This document shows positions 24,734 through 34,173 of a stretch of 64,000 nt of DNA, piece after piece; the first letter of the stretch is position 1, and each line of letters opens with the position of its first letter. Under the pieces are notes generated by a model. It was given only the letters and a program-made list of their open reading frames with translations, had not been told where the DNA came from and made no database searches. This DNA is from Halobacteriovorax marinus SJ (GTDB taxonomy: Bacteria; Bdellovibrionota; Bacteriovoracia; Bacteriovoracales; Bacteriovoracaceae). The translations under genes were made by a program, and so were the position numbers. The DNA lies in assembly GCF_000210915.2 (NCBI RefSeq), contig NC_016620.1:1054001-1118000 (forward strand), read 5' to 3'.

Positions 24734-26725
24734 TTATAGTGATAGACACGCTTCAATAATGTGATTCTCACTCATCCCGTGTAGAGAGTATAGCTCATCT
24801 GCAAGATAGGCCGACTGACCAAACTTACCATTATTTGCAAGTGACTTTACTTTTAGTTCAACACCATTAGTTGCTAGAGCATGGACTAGCATTGAACCCA
24901 TACCACCAATTAATTGATGATCTTCAAGTGTTACTAATTTTCCATTTGTTTTAGCAAGAGCACTTTTGAAAGTTTCAAGATCAACTTTATTAGCAAATGG
25001 GTTATTGATAACTGTAGCGCTTTTACCTTGCTTTTCTAATTCATCAGCAGCGTTAAGAGCTTTTTGAACGAGAGGACCATTTGTAACGATAGTAACGTCA
25101 CTACCTTCTCTAAGAACTTGGGCCTTACCCCATTCATAGTTTAAGTCTTCTCTGTAGTGCTCTGGGTGATTTTCTCTACCATAGAAGAAGAGAACTGAGT
25201 CAGCTTCTTTACCAGCTTCTCTGGCCGATTTAATATTCTCTATTGCTTGTGTCATATAGCTTTTTGCTTCACTAGAGCAAGAGCATACCACTGTTGTTAC
25301 GTGTGGAATTGCCGCTGTTGCTGCTAGGTAAGTTGTTGCTTGGTGAGAAGCACCATCTGCCGCATCTTGAAAACCTGCATGACTAAAGAGACCAATCATT
25401 GGGGCCTGTGAGAGCGAAGACATGATAAGTGGAAGATTCCCTTTTGTAATAGCAAATTGTGCAAAGGTATCTACTACTGGAATAAGTCCCTGCTTTGAGA
25501 GCCCAATCGCCGTGTTGATCATATTTGATTCTGCAATACCTACGTCTACAAAGTTATTTGGAAATGCAGTTTGAAAGTCTTTGATACCAGTCGATCCTTG
25601 GAGGTCTGATGAAACAGAAAATACTGGGAGACCTTTTTCGGCCGCTTCAATCGCAGCGCGAGCAAAACCTGGTTGAACTTTCTCTTTTTTCACAGTGCTT
25701 TCTTTGCTTGCTTCTTTAGGAGCTGGTTTGCTGGCAAGAATCTCTTCTGCCCATTCAGTTAGCTCACTTGGAGTATTATCTTCAAAAATTTCATCTAAAA
25801 ATGGAATGAGTTTTTCATCATAGGCCTTTAGTGGATAACCGTGACCACCCGATGCACTTTCTTCGGTAGATTTAACTCCAAACCCTTTTACTGTTTTTAC
25901 TATTACGCAAACAGGCTTGTTGGATTCTTTTTGGGCCTCTTGGATTGCCTTCTCCATTGTGTTGTGAACAGCTTGAAGGTCATTACCATTCTCTTCGTGG
26001 ATAACATTCCAACCTAGAGCACTCATGGCCTCAAAGCTAGGGTTCATAGAGAATGAGTCGGCTTCAATTCTACCAGAGAGCTTTGTATTATTATCAGAAA
26101 TGATAAGAACAAATGGATTCATCTTTCCTTTAGAGGCAAGTCCTGGAATAGCACTGAAGGCTTCTTTTGTTTCACCTTCCATACTTCCACCATCACTTAG
26201 AAGACAGATTGTCGTTCTATCGTTACCAATAATTTTATCAGCAAGAGCTAGTCCTTGTGCTTGAGGAACTCCTGAACCAAGTGGACCATTTGATAGATAA
26301 ACACCTTCTGGGTTTAGATGTGATTCTCCGTGACCAGTTAGCTTACTTTCAATTGATCTAAACTTTCTAAGATCATCAAATGTTAAATTATCAAAACCGT
26401 AATTTGCTCTAATGGCATAGATACCGTTCTCAGCGTGACCTGCGTCGTTTACAAAATTATATGTGTCGAACCAATTCTTCGATTTATCTTTGAACATGAT
26501 TGCATGTAGTGAAGAGCTCATCTCTGCAAATGCTGCTGGGCCACCCCAGTGACAGGCTGCTCCTCCGATTACTGCATGTTGATTCATAAGAGCAACAAGT
26601 CCACGAGTTACCTTTGGACAAGCGACGACTAATTCGCTTCCATCGAGTGACTTAACTGTGCTCGTATACTTAGGTTCGTTCTTAGGTGTTGCTGCTAATT
26701 TATTCTCTATTTTTAGAGGTTTCAT
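24734..26725 (-). CDS. tkt: Transketolase
   Basis: 663 residues in one chain. The ThDP site is LLSDGGSMEGETKEAF followed by DNN; the pyrimidine domain has DVGIAESNMINTAIGLSKQG with the catalytic Glu, then FSHAGFQDAADGASHQ. GGAACHWGGPAAFAEMSSSLHA opens the chain. The layout resembles the archaeal/Gram-positive two-subunit type joined by a Lys/Ala/Glu-rich linker (ILASKPAPKEASKESTVKK) at about 335-355. It interconverts pentose-phosphate-pathway sugars. GGAG lies 9 bases before ATG. Single-gene unit. Confidence 0.93.
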   Translation of the reverse strand: MKPLKIENKLAATPKNEPKYTSTVKSLDGSELVVACPKVTRGLVALMNQHAVIGGAACHWGGPAAFAEMSSSLHAIMFKDKSKNWFDTYNFVNDAGHAENGIYAIRANYGFDNLTFDDLRKFRSIESKLTGHGESHLNPEGVYLSNGPLGSGVPQAQGLALADKIIGNDRTTICLLSDGGSMEGETKEAFSAIPGLASKGKMNPFVLIISDNNTKLSGRIEADSFSMNPSFEAMSALGWNVIHEENGNDLQAVHNTMEKAIQEAQKESNKPVCVIVKTVKGFGVKSTEESASGGHGYPLKAYDEKLIPFLDEIFEDNTPSELTEWAEEILASKPAPKEASKESTVKKEKVQPGFARAAIEAAEKGLPVFSVSSDLQGSTGIKDFQTAFPNNFVDVGIAESNMINTAIGLSKQGLIPVVDTFAQFAITKGNLPLIMSSLSQAPMIGLFSHAGFQDAADGASHQATTYLAATAAIPHVTTVVCSCSSEAKSYMTQAIENIKSAREAGKEADSVLFFYGRENHPEHYREDLNYEWGKAQVLREGSDVTIVTNGPLVQKALNAADELEKQGKSATVINNPFANKVDLETFKSALAKTNGKLVTLEDHQLIGGMGSMLVHALATNGVELKVKSLANNGKFGQSAYLADELYSLHGMSENHIIEACLSL

Positions 26726-27036
26726 GGTCGGTGTCTCCAGTCTGATTTTTATGCATTAAGGGTAAACGCTTTTTTATCAAGTGTTAAGGAATAGCTAGGG
26801 GTTGGCGCGCTATTTCTTTGTTAACTTAAGGGCAATATCAGCTATTTAAGTTGGCAGTCTAACTTATTGAATTCTGTGGTTAGTTAAATATAGAGTTAAT
26901 TCATGAGCGAGATTCTGACCTCTAACTTATTGTAAATAGAGAATGTTAAAGAAAAAGGTTAAAAAATCTTTAGGGTTTGGTGCGCTGTGGCGATAAGATA
27001 GAGAAGAGAGAATCTTTAAATAAGGGAGGCTTTTGA
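26726..27036. other. 311-bp divergent intergenic region
   Basis: Holds the leaders of transketolase (left) and of the small CxxC protein (right). I see a sigma-28-like promoter near the right end and no gene, hairpin or repeat besides; the longest open frame with a plausible start is about 10 codons. Confidence 0.5.
26971..26996 (+). promoter_or_regulatory. Possible sigma-28-like promoter
   Basis: TAGGGTTT (26971-26978), 10 bases, GGCGATAA (26989-26996), compared with the enteric flagellar consensus TAAAGTTT-N11-GCCGATAA: 6/8 and 7/8 matches but one base short in spacing. It lies 41 bases before the ATG at 27037. Confidence 0.35.
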
Positions 27037-27276
27037 ATGTGTGATGTTTGTAAAGCAGAGGGAATGGACGCAGAATTTAGAAATGGTGAGCGATTCAGAG
27101 TTTCTGCATCAAAACTCTATAGAGTCTTTAAGGGGCAAACCGCAGTTATAAAAGTATGTCCTTTACACGACATTCAACTCTTCATGCTCGGTGAGCAGAA
27201 GTTTCTTTTGGAGAATCTAGGTTTTTTAAAGCACCTAAATCAGAACCGAAGAAATTTTGTCTCCAAGAGTTTCTAG
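27037..27276 (+). CDS. Small CxxC protein of unknown function
   Basis: 79 residues after a very strong GGGAGG site. It begins MCDVCKAEGMDAEFRNGERF and has a second Cys-His pair in KVCPLHDIQL, so a C-x2-C ... C-x2-H zinc site is plausible. The middle is basic and beta-rich (RVSASKLYRVFKGQTAVIK). I know no name for the family. Preceded by a possible flagellar-type promoter; followed 46 bases on by the aldehyde dehydrogenase gene. Confidence 0.7.
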   Translation: MCDVCKAEGMDAEFRNGERFRVSASKLYRVFKGQTAVIKVCPLHDIQLFMLGEQKFLLENLGFLKHLNQNRRNFVSKSF

Positions 27277-27322
27277 TAGATAAGTATTTCTCCATCTATA
27301 ATGAATTTAGATAGGAGAATAC

Positions 27323-28744
27323 ATGCTAGAGACGAGTTCATTTATAAATGGTAAATTTACCAATTCATCCGATAAAAAATTAGACATAAAAAATAAATAC
27401 ACCCTCGAGACTATTGCACGAGTTGGACTGGCATCTGCTCATGAAATAGAGGAGGCCATTACTTCAAGTGAGAGTGCATTTCATACTTACTCGAAATTCA
27501 CTTCGGGAAAGAGATATGATCTTCTATCAAAATTTCTAGATTTATTTATAGCAAAGAGAGAAGAACTTATAACTCTTCTTATAAGTGAAGCAGGTAAGCC
27601 GAGAGATTACGCTGCTGGAGAGTTTGATCGCTGTGTAGAGACAATTAGATTTGCTTTAGAAGAGACTCGAAGAATTGGAGGAGAAGTTGTTCCAATGGAT
27701 TTTTCTAACGGAAGTGGAAAAATGGCCATGACTTCTCGCTTTGCAATTGGACCAGTCCTTGGGATTTCTCCGTTTAACTTTCCTTTGAATTTAACACTCC
27801 ATAAATTAGCTCCAGCGCTGGCCAGTGGTTGTTCTATTATTATTAAGCCATCTCCGTATACTCCGCAGTGTAATCTATTACTGGGGAAACTTGTTCAAGA
27901 GGCAGGCTTTCCTGACGGTTTGGTAAATATTGTTATTTGTGAAAATAAAGAAAGTGAATTACTTGTAAGGGACGAGAGAATAAAGCTCTTAAGCTTTACC
28001 GGAAGCCCTAAGATAGGATGGATGCTTAAGAGTATTGCCGGAAAGAAGAAAGTTATTTTGGAATTGGGTGGTAATGCTGCAGTAATAGTAGATGAAACAT
28101 CTGATATTGATAGAGCGGCCAAAGAAATTGCTATTGGCTCATTTCTCTATGCGGGACAGATTTGTATCTCAACCCAAAGAATTTTCGTAGCAGAGAAAGT
28201 TTATAAAGAATTTAAAGAGAAGCTTATAAGTGAGACTTCAAAATTAGAATGTGGAGACCCTTCTAAGAGCGGTGTTATGGTTGGGCCTATTATTGATAAG
28301 GTTCATGTTGAAAGAATAGGTCAGTGGATTGAAGAGGCAAAGCAAGGGGGAGCAAAACTTCTTCTTGATGGAAGAAGTGCTGATGTTGATCACAATATTC
28401 TACAGCCAACATTGATAGAAAATTATAAGAGTGAAGATAAGGTTTGCTTCGAAGAAGTTTTTGGCCCGGTAGCAATATTGAAAGAGTTTAATACTGAGCG
28501 TGAGGCAATTGATCTTGTTAATGATTCTCGCTTTGGCCTACAGGTTGGAGTGTATTCAAATAAGCTAGACTTTATTAAGCAATGCTTTAAAGAGATTGAA
28601 GTTGGCGCACTCATTGTTAACTCTATCCCTGGTTTTCGTATAGATAATATGCCATACGGAGGAGTGAAGGACTCAGGCCTTGGCAGAGAGGGAATTAAGT
28701 ATGCTATCGATGATATGACAGACGAGCGCTTACTTATTATCTAG
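27323..28744 (+). CDS. NAD(P)-dependent aldehyde dehydrogenase
   Basis: 473 residues with the full ALDH set: N152 in ISPFNFPLNL, K175 in IIIKPSPYTP, E247 in ILELGGNAAV, and catalytic C281 in YAGQICISTQR. The closing NMPYGGVKDSGLGREGI is typical of the lactaldehyde/succinate-semialdehyde branch, which oxidises aldehydes to acids. The substrate is uncertain; the DAO-DUF1338 genes 6 kb away could make a semialdehyde, but they are separate transcripts. AGGAG precedes the ATG. Confidence 0.92.
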   Translation: MLETSSFINGKFTNSSDKKLDIKNKYTLETIARVGLASAHEIEEAITSSESAFHTYSKFTSGKRYDLLSKFLDLFIAKREELITLLISEAGKPRDYAAGEFDRCVETIRFALEETRRIGGEVVPMDFSNGSGKMAMTSRFAIGPVLGISPFNFPLNLTLHKLAPALASGCSIIIKPSPYTPQCNLLLGKLVQEAGFPDGLVNIVICENKESELLVRDERIKLLSFTGSPKIGWMLKSIAGKKKVILELGGNAAVIVDETSDIDRAAKEIAIGSFLYAGQICISTQRIFVAEKVYKEFKEKLISETSKLECGDPSKSGVMVGPIIDKVHVERIGQWIEEAKQGGAKLLLDGRSADVDHNILQPTLIENYKSEDKVCFEEVFGPVAILKEFNTEREAIDLVNDSRFGLQVGVYSNKLDFIKQCFKEIEVGALIVNSIPGFRIDNMPYGGVKDSGLGREGIKYAIDDMTDERLLII

Positions 28745-29516
28745 TTAGAACAATATTCCAATCAATAATATTATAATTATTTAAAAGCTTTTGAAGCTTT
28801 CCAGACTTTCTATAATTATTAATAAAACGCTTTAGGTCGCTCTCAATTAAGTTCTTTATTGGAAGATTCTTTTTACTCGCAAACTTGATCGGGCTATAGC
28901 CAGAGATGGAGCTTGGAGTAAGAAGAGTTTTATCTCTAAAGTCACTCGTAGAGTAGAAGTATTTTAAAACGTTGTAGTCATCAATGGCATAGTCAGCGCG
29001 TCCAAGAGCGATGAGCTCAATAAGTCGATCGTGTATTCTTGAACCAGTAATGAATTGAACCATGGATTTTCCCTGATTAATCTTATTGATTCTATCTAAT
29101 AGCAGTTCATTGACCTTACTCCCAGGCATTAGGAAGATGGACTTTCCTTTAAGGTCAATAATATCTAGGATAACTGGGTCGGTACCTGTCTTAGAGATAA
29201 TTCCTGCTGAGCTAACTCCAAGAGTAACGTCATAGATTTCAAATTCTTTTGAGTTTCTTAAATCAAAGGAAGTAAAGAGAGCAATGTCATTGTCTCCTCT
29301 AAGAACAGAGTCTTCTAATCTCGCATAGGGAGTCGTTACAAACTTTACTTCAATTTTCTTTTGCTTAAAAAACTCTTGTAGTAAATCAACAATATATCCC
29401 TGCTTTCCTCCCTCTGTACAATAGTAAGGACAACCTGAAGAGAGTGCGATTTTATACTCTCTTTGAGCAAAACATGAAGATGAAATAAGAAAGAAAAGAA
29501 TAAAGAGCTTCATCAT
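28737..29516 (-). CDS. Periplasmic solute-binding protein, family 3 type
   Basis: 259 residues with signal peptide MKLFILFFLISSSCFAQ. Lobe signatures: YKIALSSGCPYYC at the start, GYIVDLLQEFFKQ, DLKGKSIFLMPGS and a final SGKLQKLLNNYNIID. The CPYYC pair near the normal ligand pocket is odd. No ABC permease or ATPase accompanies it. It overlaps the upstream periplasmic binding-protein gene by 1 bp, so the two exported binding proteins of different folds are made together. Its 3' end overlaps the ALDH gene by 8 bp. Confidence 0.82.
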   Translation of the reverse strand: MMKLFILFFLISSSCFAQREYKIALSSGCPYYCTEGGKQGYIVDLLQEFFKQKKIEVKFVTTPYARLEDSVLRGDNDIALFTSFDLRNSKEFEIYDVTLGVSSAGIISKTGTDPVILDIIDLKGKSIFLMPGSKVNELLLDRINKINQGKSMVQFITGSRIHDRLIELIALGRADYAIDDYNVLKYFYSTSDFRDKTLLTPSSISGYSPIKFASKKNLPIKNLIESDLKRFINNYRKSGKLQKLLNNYNIIDWNIVLTR

Positions 29517-30538
29517 TATTCAAATCTCTTTATTTGGTTTTGCCATCTCTTCTTGGACCAAGGAAGCTTTATGGCCTTTGGAAGTTCTCCCTCCATTCCT
29601 GAAAATGAGCTAAGGGTTTTAGCCGTAACTGGAAATGTTGGAATGAGCATCCTCTTAGAGACTTTTTTATTCTTAAGAAAGTCATAGCCCGCTTGCATAC
29701 TCTCTCTACCCATTTGTGAACAAAATTGAGCACTATTTATGACTGTGAGTTTCTTATCCCTAATATTCTGTATTGAGCGAGGATCACCATCAATAGTTGC
29801 AACTTTGATCTCATTTCTTTTGGCCTTGGCGAGAACTTCTACAATTGGAAGTCCTCCACCATCGTTAATAGTAAAGATGACATCAACTGAGTTCTTATCT
29901 GGAAAGTCTTTAAGAATCTCTTCTCCAACTTTCTTTCCACCAACTGGTTCAACAGCAGAATAGGATTTTAATATTTTAAAATTTTGGTGAACTTTCTTAA
30001 AGGTATCGATAAACCCTTCAACTCTATCTATTGTACTTGTGACCCTAGGATACTCTACGAGAATCAATTTTATTTCGTAGTCATTTGGGTAGAGCTTTTC
30101 GATATATTGAGCATTGAGTTTACCCGCTTGGTAGTTATTCGAAGTGATAAAGCTGGTAAGCTCACCACCAAGAATATATTGATCATAAGCAATAACAGGT
30201 ATCTTTAATTTATTGGCCAATTGAAGAGGACCGATAAGAGCAGAGTTATCTGTTGGCTGAATAATAATGAGATCGACCGGAGTTCTATCTTTTAAAACTG
30301 AATAGAATTGCTCAATTTGTCTCTTTGCACCCTCACGTCCATTACCTGCAACATAGGGCTCTATGAGAATTTTATCTTCAGTAGTTTTAGTGATTTGTTG
30401 GGCCCTTTGCTCGACGCCCTTTCTCATGGCAACTTGACCCTCTATATCCATAGACCAATAAAGGGCGGCAACTCTATAATCCTTTGCATTTGCAAAGATA
30501 GAAGTGGCCAGTAGAGAAATCATGATAGCAGCTTTCAT
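29516..30538 (-). CDS. Periplasmic sugar-binding-like protein (Peripla_BP_4/LuxP type)
   Basis: 340 residues; signal peptide KAAIMISLLATSIFANA. The fold is that of ribose/galactose-type binding proteins: YRVAALYWSMDIEGQVAMRKG, VDLIIIQPTDNSALIGPLQLA, IPVIAYDQYI, SVDVIFTINDGG and EIKVATIDGDPRSIQNI. Such proteins feed ABC importers or act as sensor partners (LuxP with LuxQ). Neither transporter nor kinase is encoded here; only the family 3 binding protein follows. A sensory role is an inference. Confidence 0.85.
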   Translation of the reverse strand: MKAAIMISLLATSIFANAKDYRVAALYWSMDIEGQVAMRKGVEQRAQQITKTTEDKILIEPYVAGNGREGAKRQIEQFYSVLKDRTPVDLIIIQPTDNSALIGPLQLANKLKIPVIAYDQYILGGELTSFITSNNYQAGKLNAQYIEKLYPNDYEIKLILVEYPRVTSTIDRVEGFIDTFKKVHQNFKILKSYSAVEPVGGKKVGEEILKDFPDKNSVDVIFTINDGGGLPIVEVLAKAKRNEIKVATIDGDPRSIQNIRDKKLTVINSAQFCSQMGRESMQAGYDFLKNKKVSKRMLIPTFPVTAKTLSSFSGMEGELPKAIKLPWSKKRWQNQIKRFE

Positions 30539-30728
30539 AAGTTCTAACTCTGTTTTAAGGTTGTAGATCTAATATTAACCCTTATAGGACTTTTGGTCTA
30601 TATAAAGATTTCTTAAGAATTACATGATTTTAGTGGGTTATGTGTTTTGGGAGGCTATTTATTTTTTTCATTCCCTTGGTCAAATGGTGAAAAATTTGAT
30701 GTAATTCGTGCAGTTAAGGAGAGATTTT

Positions 30729-32432
30729 GTGAAGAATGCTATCTTAGTTGCAATAGTGACAACTTTATCAATACCATTTGCCCTTGGTTCAACTCGCTCG
30801 TGGGACAATGCTGATTGGTCTAGAAATTTTAAACTTCCCCTAGGTGAGACTAGAGAAAATATCTATAGCGCAAATATTGAAGAGTTCTCAAAGCTCAAGC
30901 ACAACGGCTATCTTCACGCCTTAGAGTATCCCGTAACTGTAACGGGGCTTTTGATTCCAATCGATCCTCTTCATGACTTTTTAGAAGCCGATGAAAAAAA
31001 TCCTCTTAGAAGATTAGTGACAAAGATTGCGAAGAGAAGAGTTGGCTTTAGCACAATTCAAGAAATGTATGACTGGGTTGGACTCAATCCATATAACGAC
31101 AATGAAGTTGAAACAGGGATTTATCAAATCCCTTACCCGAGAGGGGAGAAGCCCGACTTTCCAATGGGCGCAACAATAATGAATACAAAGCGTGGTAAGG
31201 GGCTGACGTTTAGCTGTGCCACTTGTCACACATCAAGTCTCTTTGGGAAGACAGTTATGGGTCTAACCAATAAGAGAGTAAGAGCAAATAAGTTCTTTCA
31301 TATGGCCAAGCAAACAGTTCCTTTCATTCCAAGTAAAGTCTTTCAAGTGGGGACGAGGGCCAATGAAGAGGAAAGGCAACAGTTTAGAAGAACAAAGTAT
31401 AATTTAAACTCAGTTGGAGCAGTCGTTCCTCAAGTTTTAGGTCTAGACACTTCTCTTCCACAAGTTGCTCTTAGCTTGGCGAGAAGAAAGAATGATGAGT
31501 ACGCTTCCAAGAGTAAACGACTTGAACTCTTTCCAAGACCTAATGTCTTAGATCACTATGTCGCCGACTCAAAGCCAGCAGTATGGTGGAATTTAAAGTA
31601 TAAAACGAGATGGCTCTCCGATGGGTCAATCGTTGAAGGGAATCCAATCTTTACAAATTTTTTATGGAATGAACTCGGCAGAGGAACTGACCTAAGAGAG
31701 TTAGAGAAGTGGATGCAAAATAATACACAAACTGTACGCGAGCTAACAGCGGCGGCCTTCTCAACTAAGGCTCCTCGTTGGACAGACTTCTTTGACGCTT
31801 CAACTATTAACCTCGCTTCGGCCAAGAGGGGAGAGAAGATCTTTGAAAAGAGCTGTGCTAAATGTCACGGTAGTTACGAGAAGGCATGGAATCAAGAATA
31901 TTCAGAAGAGCTTAGTGAAGTCGATATTTTGGCCACAACTAAAGTGGTCTATCATGAAAAAACTCCTGTTAAAGACGTTGGGACAGACCCACAGAGATAC
32001 GAGGGCATGAAGTACTTTGCGCAGAGACTGAATGAATTAAAAATTTCTAAGTGGATGAAGACAACTGTCGAGCCGCAAAAAGGTTATGTTCCACCACCGC
32101 TAGTTGGGATCTGGGCGAGATACCCATACTTTCACAATAATTCTGTACCATCTCTTTGTGCTCTTTTAAGTAAAGTCGAACAAAGACCAAAGACTTTCTA
32201 CCAAGGTCCTGCTAATGATCCTGAAACTGATTTTGATAGCGAGTGTGTTGGTTATCCGGTAGGAAAGAATATTCCAAGTGAGTGGAAAAAAGATAGAGAT
32301 GCTTTCTTTAATACTGCTAAAGCTGGTTTAAGAAATACTGGGCATACGAAAATGTTCCTCGATGAGAAGGGCAATGAACTCTATTCTCCGGCGCAGAAGA
32401 AAGATCTTATAAATTTCTTAAAGACTTTGTAA
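30729..32432 (+). CDS. Dihaem c-type cytochrome, RoxA-like
   Basis: I start it at GTG 30729 because AAGGAG lies 6 bases upstream and MKNAILVAIVTTLSIPFALG is then a signal peptide; 567 residues. Two haem motifs are visible: CATCH (in LTFSCATCHTSS) and CAKCH (in FEKSCAKCHGSY). Near the end, GYVPPPLVGIWARYPYFHN with NSVPSL and RPKTFYQGP resembles the C-terminal segment of the rubber oxygenase RoxA and of related dihaem proteins. The expected place is the periplasm. Whether it is an oxygenase, a peroxidase-like enzyme or an electron carrier is open. Ends at the first base of the next gene. Confidence 0.82.
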   Translation: MKNAILVAIVTTLSIPFALGSTRSWDNADWSRNFKLPLGETRENIYSANIEEFSKLKHNGYLHALEYPVTVTGLLIPIDPLHDFLEADEKNPLRRLVTKIAKRRVGFSTIQEMYDWVGLNPYNDNEVETGIYQIPYPRGEKPDFPMGATIMNTKRGKGLTFSCATCHTSSLFGKTVMGLTNKRVRANKFFHMAKQTVPFIPSKVFQVGTRANEEERQQFRRTKYNLNSVGAVVPQVLGLDTSLPQVALSLARRKNDEYASKSKRLELFPRPNVLDHYVADSKPAVWWNLKYKTRWLSDGSIVEGNPIFTNFLWNELGRGTDLRELEKWMQNNTQTVRELTAAAFSTKAPRWTDFFDASTINLASAKRGEKIFEKSCAKCHGSYEKAWNQEYSEELSEVDILATTKVVYHEKTPVKDVGTDPQRYEGMKYFAQRLNELKISKWMKTTVEPQKGYVPPPLVGIWARYPYFHNNSVPSLCALLSKVEQRPKTFYQGPANDPETDFDSECVGYPVGKNIPSEWKKDRDAFFNTAKAGLRNTGHTKMFLDEKGNELYSPAQKKDLINFLKTL

Positions 32433-32992
32433 TGGAAGAAATTAGCTACAAAGATATAGTTAAAGAAGATATTGCTGATCTCTTAAATTTTACCGATAGA
32501 TGGATTGGGAAGAATTACTTTTGCAGCAAAGAATTAGAAGAAATTCTTGATTACTCAAGTGTAAACGAAATAAATACATCTCTAAAAGCTGTTTCTAAGA
32601 GTGGTGAAATTGCAGGAGTTCGACTTACTCTTGCTCCGGGGGAGTGGGTCTCTACTATGAGAGGCCTCTCGACTGATCTGTGGAGAGTCCGTCCCAATGA
32701 AGTCGGCTACTTTAAAAGCTTATTCATAAGCGAGTCTTTTCAAAAGATGGGAATAGGTAAAGAGCTTTCAAAGAGATCAATTGAAAAGCTTAAGGAGCTT
32801 GGGGCTAAAGCGGTAATATGTCACTCGTGGCTTGAGTCACCTAATAATAGTTCTCAGAGGTACTTACTTTCAATGGGTTTTGAGGCAGTTAAGGAATACC
32901 GAGAGTTTTGGTCAGAGATTGATTATCACTGCACTAAGTGTGGACCGGCAAAATGTAGGTGTACTGCCATAGAGATGATTAAGTATATATAA
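32432..32992 (+). CDS. GNAT acetyltransferase with C-terminal Cys cluster
   Basis: 186 residues. The acetyl-CoA loop is FQKMGIGKELSKRSIEKLKE (Q-x-x-G-I-G) after the strand VGYFKSLFISESF, with NNSSQRYLLSMGF at the end of the fold. The C-terminus adds HCTKCGPAKCRCTA, a Cys-rich knuckle that may bind zinc. The start shares one base with the cytochrome stop, implying translational coupling. The target is unknown; modification of a small metabolite or protein amine is possible. Confidence 0.85.
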   Translation: MEEISYKDIVKEDIADLLNFTDRWIGKNYFCSKELEEILDYSSVNEINTSLKAVSKSGEIAGVRLTLAPGEWVSTMRGLSTDLWRVRPNEVGYFKSLFISESFQKMGIGKELSKRSIEKLKELGAKAVICHSWLESPNNSSQRYLLSMGFEAVKEYREFWSEIDYHCTKCGPAKCRCTAIEMIKYI

Positions 32993-33015
32993 AAATAGCT
33001 CCCTCTTCCGATAAG

Positions 33016-34104
33016 TTGAGTGTGAAATCGCGCTTAATAATAATTAATCTATTCATCTTTTTTGGATTCCTAGCAAGTTCTTGCTCTATGACAGGACTCC
33101 GTTCACCATCTTCATTAAGTGAAACATCAAGTTGTCTTAGCACAATTAAAAAATTCTTTGCCACTGATGAGCCTCTCTATGTAGAGGCCAAAGATCTGAA
33201 TCAACTAGAGAGTATCGATGAGGAGCTTTTTGAGCGCTTAAAGCTTAAGAGACTCGAAGATCTTAAAGAGGGAAGAGTGAGGAAGAGCTACGATGGAGCA
33301 CTCGATAAGATTGCTCACCTAGAGGCAATCGTTGAACATAGAATGAAGTATCCAATACACTCGGGCTTTCAAGAAAATTATAGAAAATTAAGTGAGAAGA
33401 AAATTAAACGACTTACCAAAGTATTGGAGGGCGTTGATCTAAACTCAGATTGGACCTATAGCAAGTATCGCAAATTCATCTTTAAGTATTACTCAATTAT
33501 GAATACAGAGAAAGGTGTTGCGCTAAATTATGATGCCTTCAGTGTTGCAACTAAGGACTTCATTATAAAACGTACGGAGCAGCAAATCTTAATGAATCAT
33601 ATTGCTCCTCATATCTCTGTTGTTTCTAGATTGAAGAATAGAACAAAGCTTATTCTCAGTCTTCTCTCAAATATAACAATGCTCCACAATGTTGGGACAT
33701 TTTACACTTTCTATGAACTCCGTATCTTCACTCCTTCAGATGAAATTATAGAAAAGATTTATAAAGAGGGACTACTTCCAAATATTGATGAACTTATGCA
33801 AGCTTATAAAACAAGAAGTGCTGTAGAGCTAACTTATAATCAGATGAGACCATACTTAGTTGTTACTGGTCTTGCTACTACAGCGATTGCCATTGGAAAT
33901 GCTTATCAAAACGGAGAGAGGATTGTAGAGAATACAATTGATCAATACGAGAAGCTAATAGAGAGTATTATTGAAAAGTTCACAGATATTTTAACTCCTG
34001 AACAGCGAAAGAAACTCTTGGCCTCTTTAGAGAAGGAAGCCAGATCTGACAATAGATTAGATACAAGAGATTATGAGCTTATTCTAAAGGCCCTTTCTGA
34101 ATAA
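33016..34104 (+). CDS. Lipoprotein of unknown function
   Basis: 362 residues from TTG 33016 (GTG 33022 is an alternative); no good ribosome site. The signal FIFFGFLASSC ends in a lipobox. The mature part is largely alpha-helical and basic, with coiled-coil-like charge patterns, plus a C-terminal segment YEKLIESIIEKFTDILTPEQ and an ending SDNRLDTRDYELILKALSE. No motif of known function. It lies 23 bases after the GNAT gene and 69 before the DAO gene. Confidence 0.7.
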   Translation: MSVKSRLIIINLFIFFGFLASSCSMTGLRSPSSLSETSSCLSTIKKFFATDEPLYVEAKDLNQLESIDEELFERLKLKRLEDLKEGRVRKSYDGALDKIAHLEAIVEHRMKYPIHSGFQENYRKLSEKKIKRLTKVLEGVDLNSDWTYSKYRKFIFKYYSIMNTEKGVALNYDAFSVATKDFIIKRTEQQILMNHIAPHISVVSRLKNRTKLILSLLSNITMLHNVGTFYTFYELRIFTPSDEIIEKIYKEGLLPNIDELMQAYKTRSAVELTYNQMRPYLVVTGLATTAIAIGNAYQNGERIVENTIDQYEKLIESIIEKFTDILTPEQRKKLLASLEKEARSDNRLDTRDYELILKALSE

Positions 34105-34173
34105 ACAATTTCTTCTAACTACTCTTTCACGTATACTAGAGCTATGCTAACCTTAAAGGATTGAGGGGTAAAT

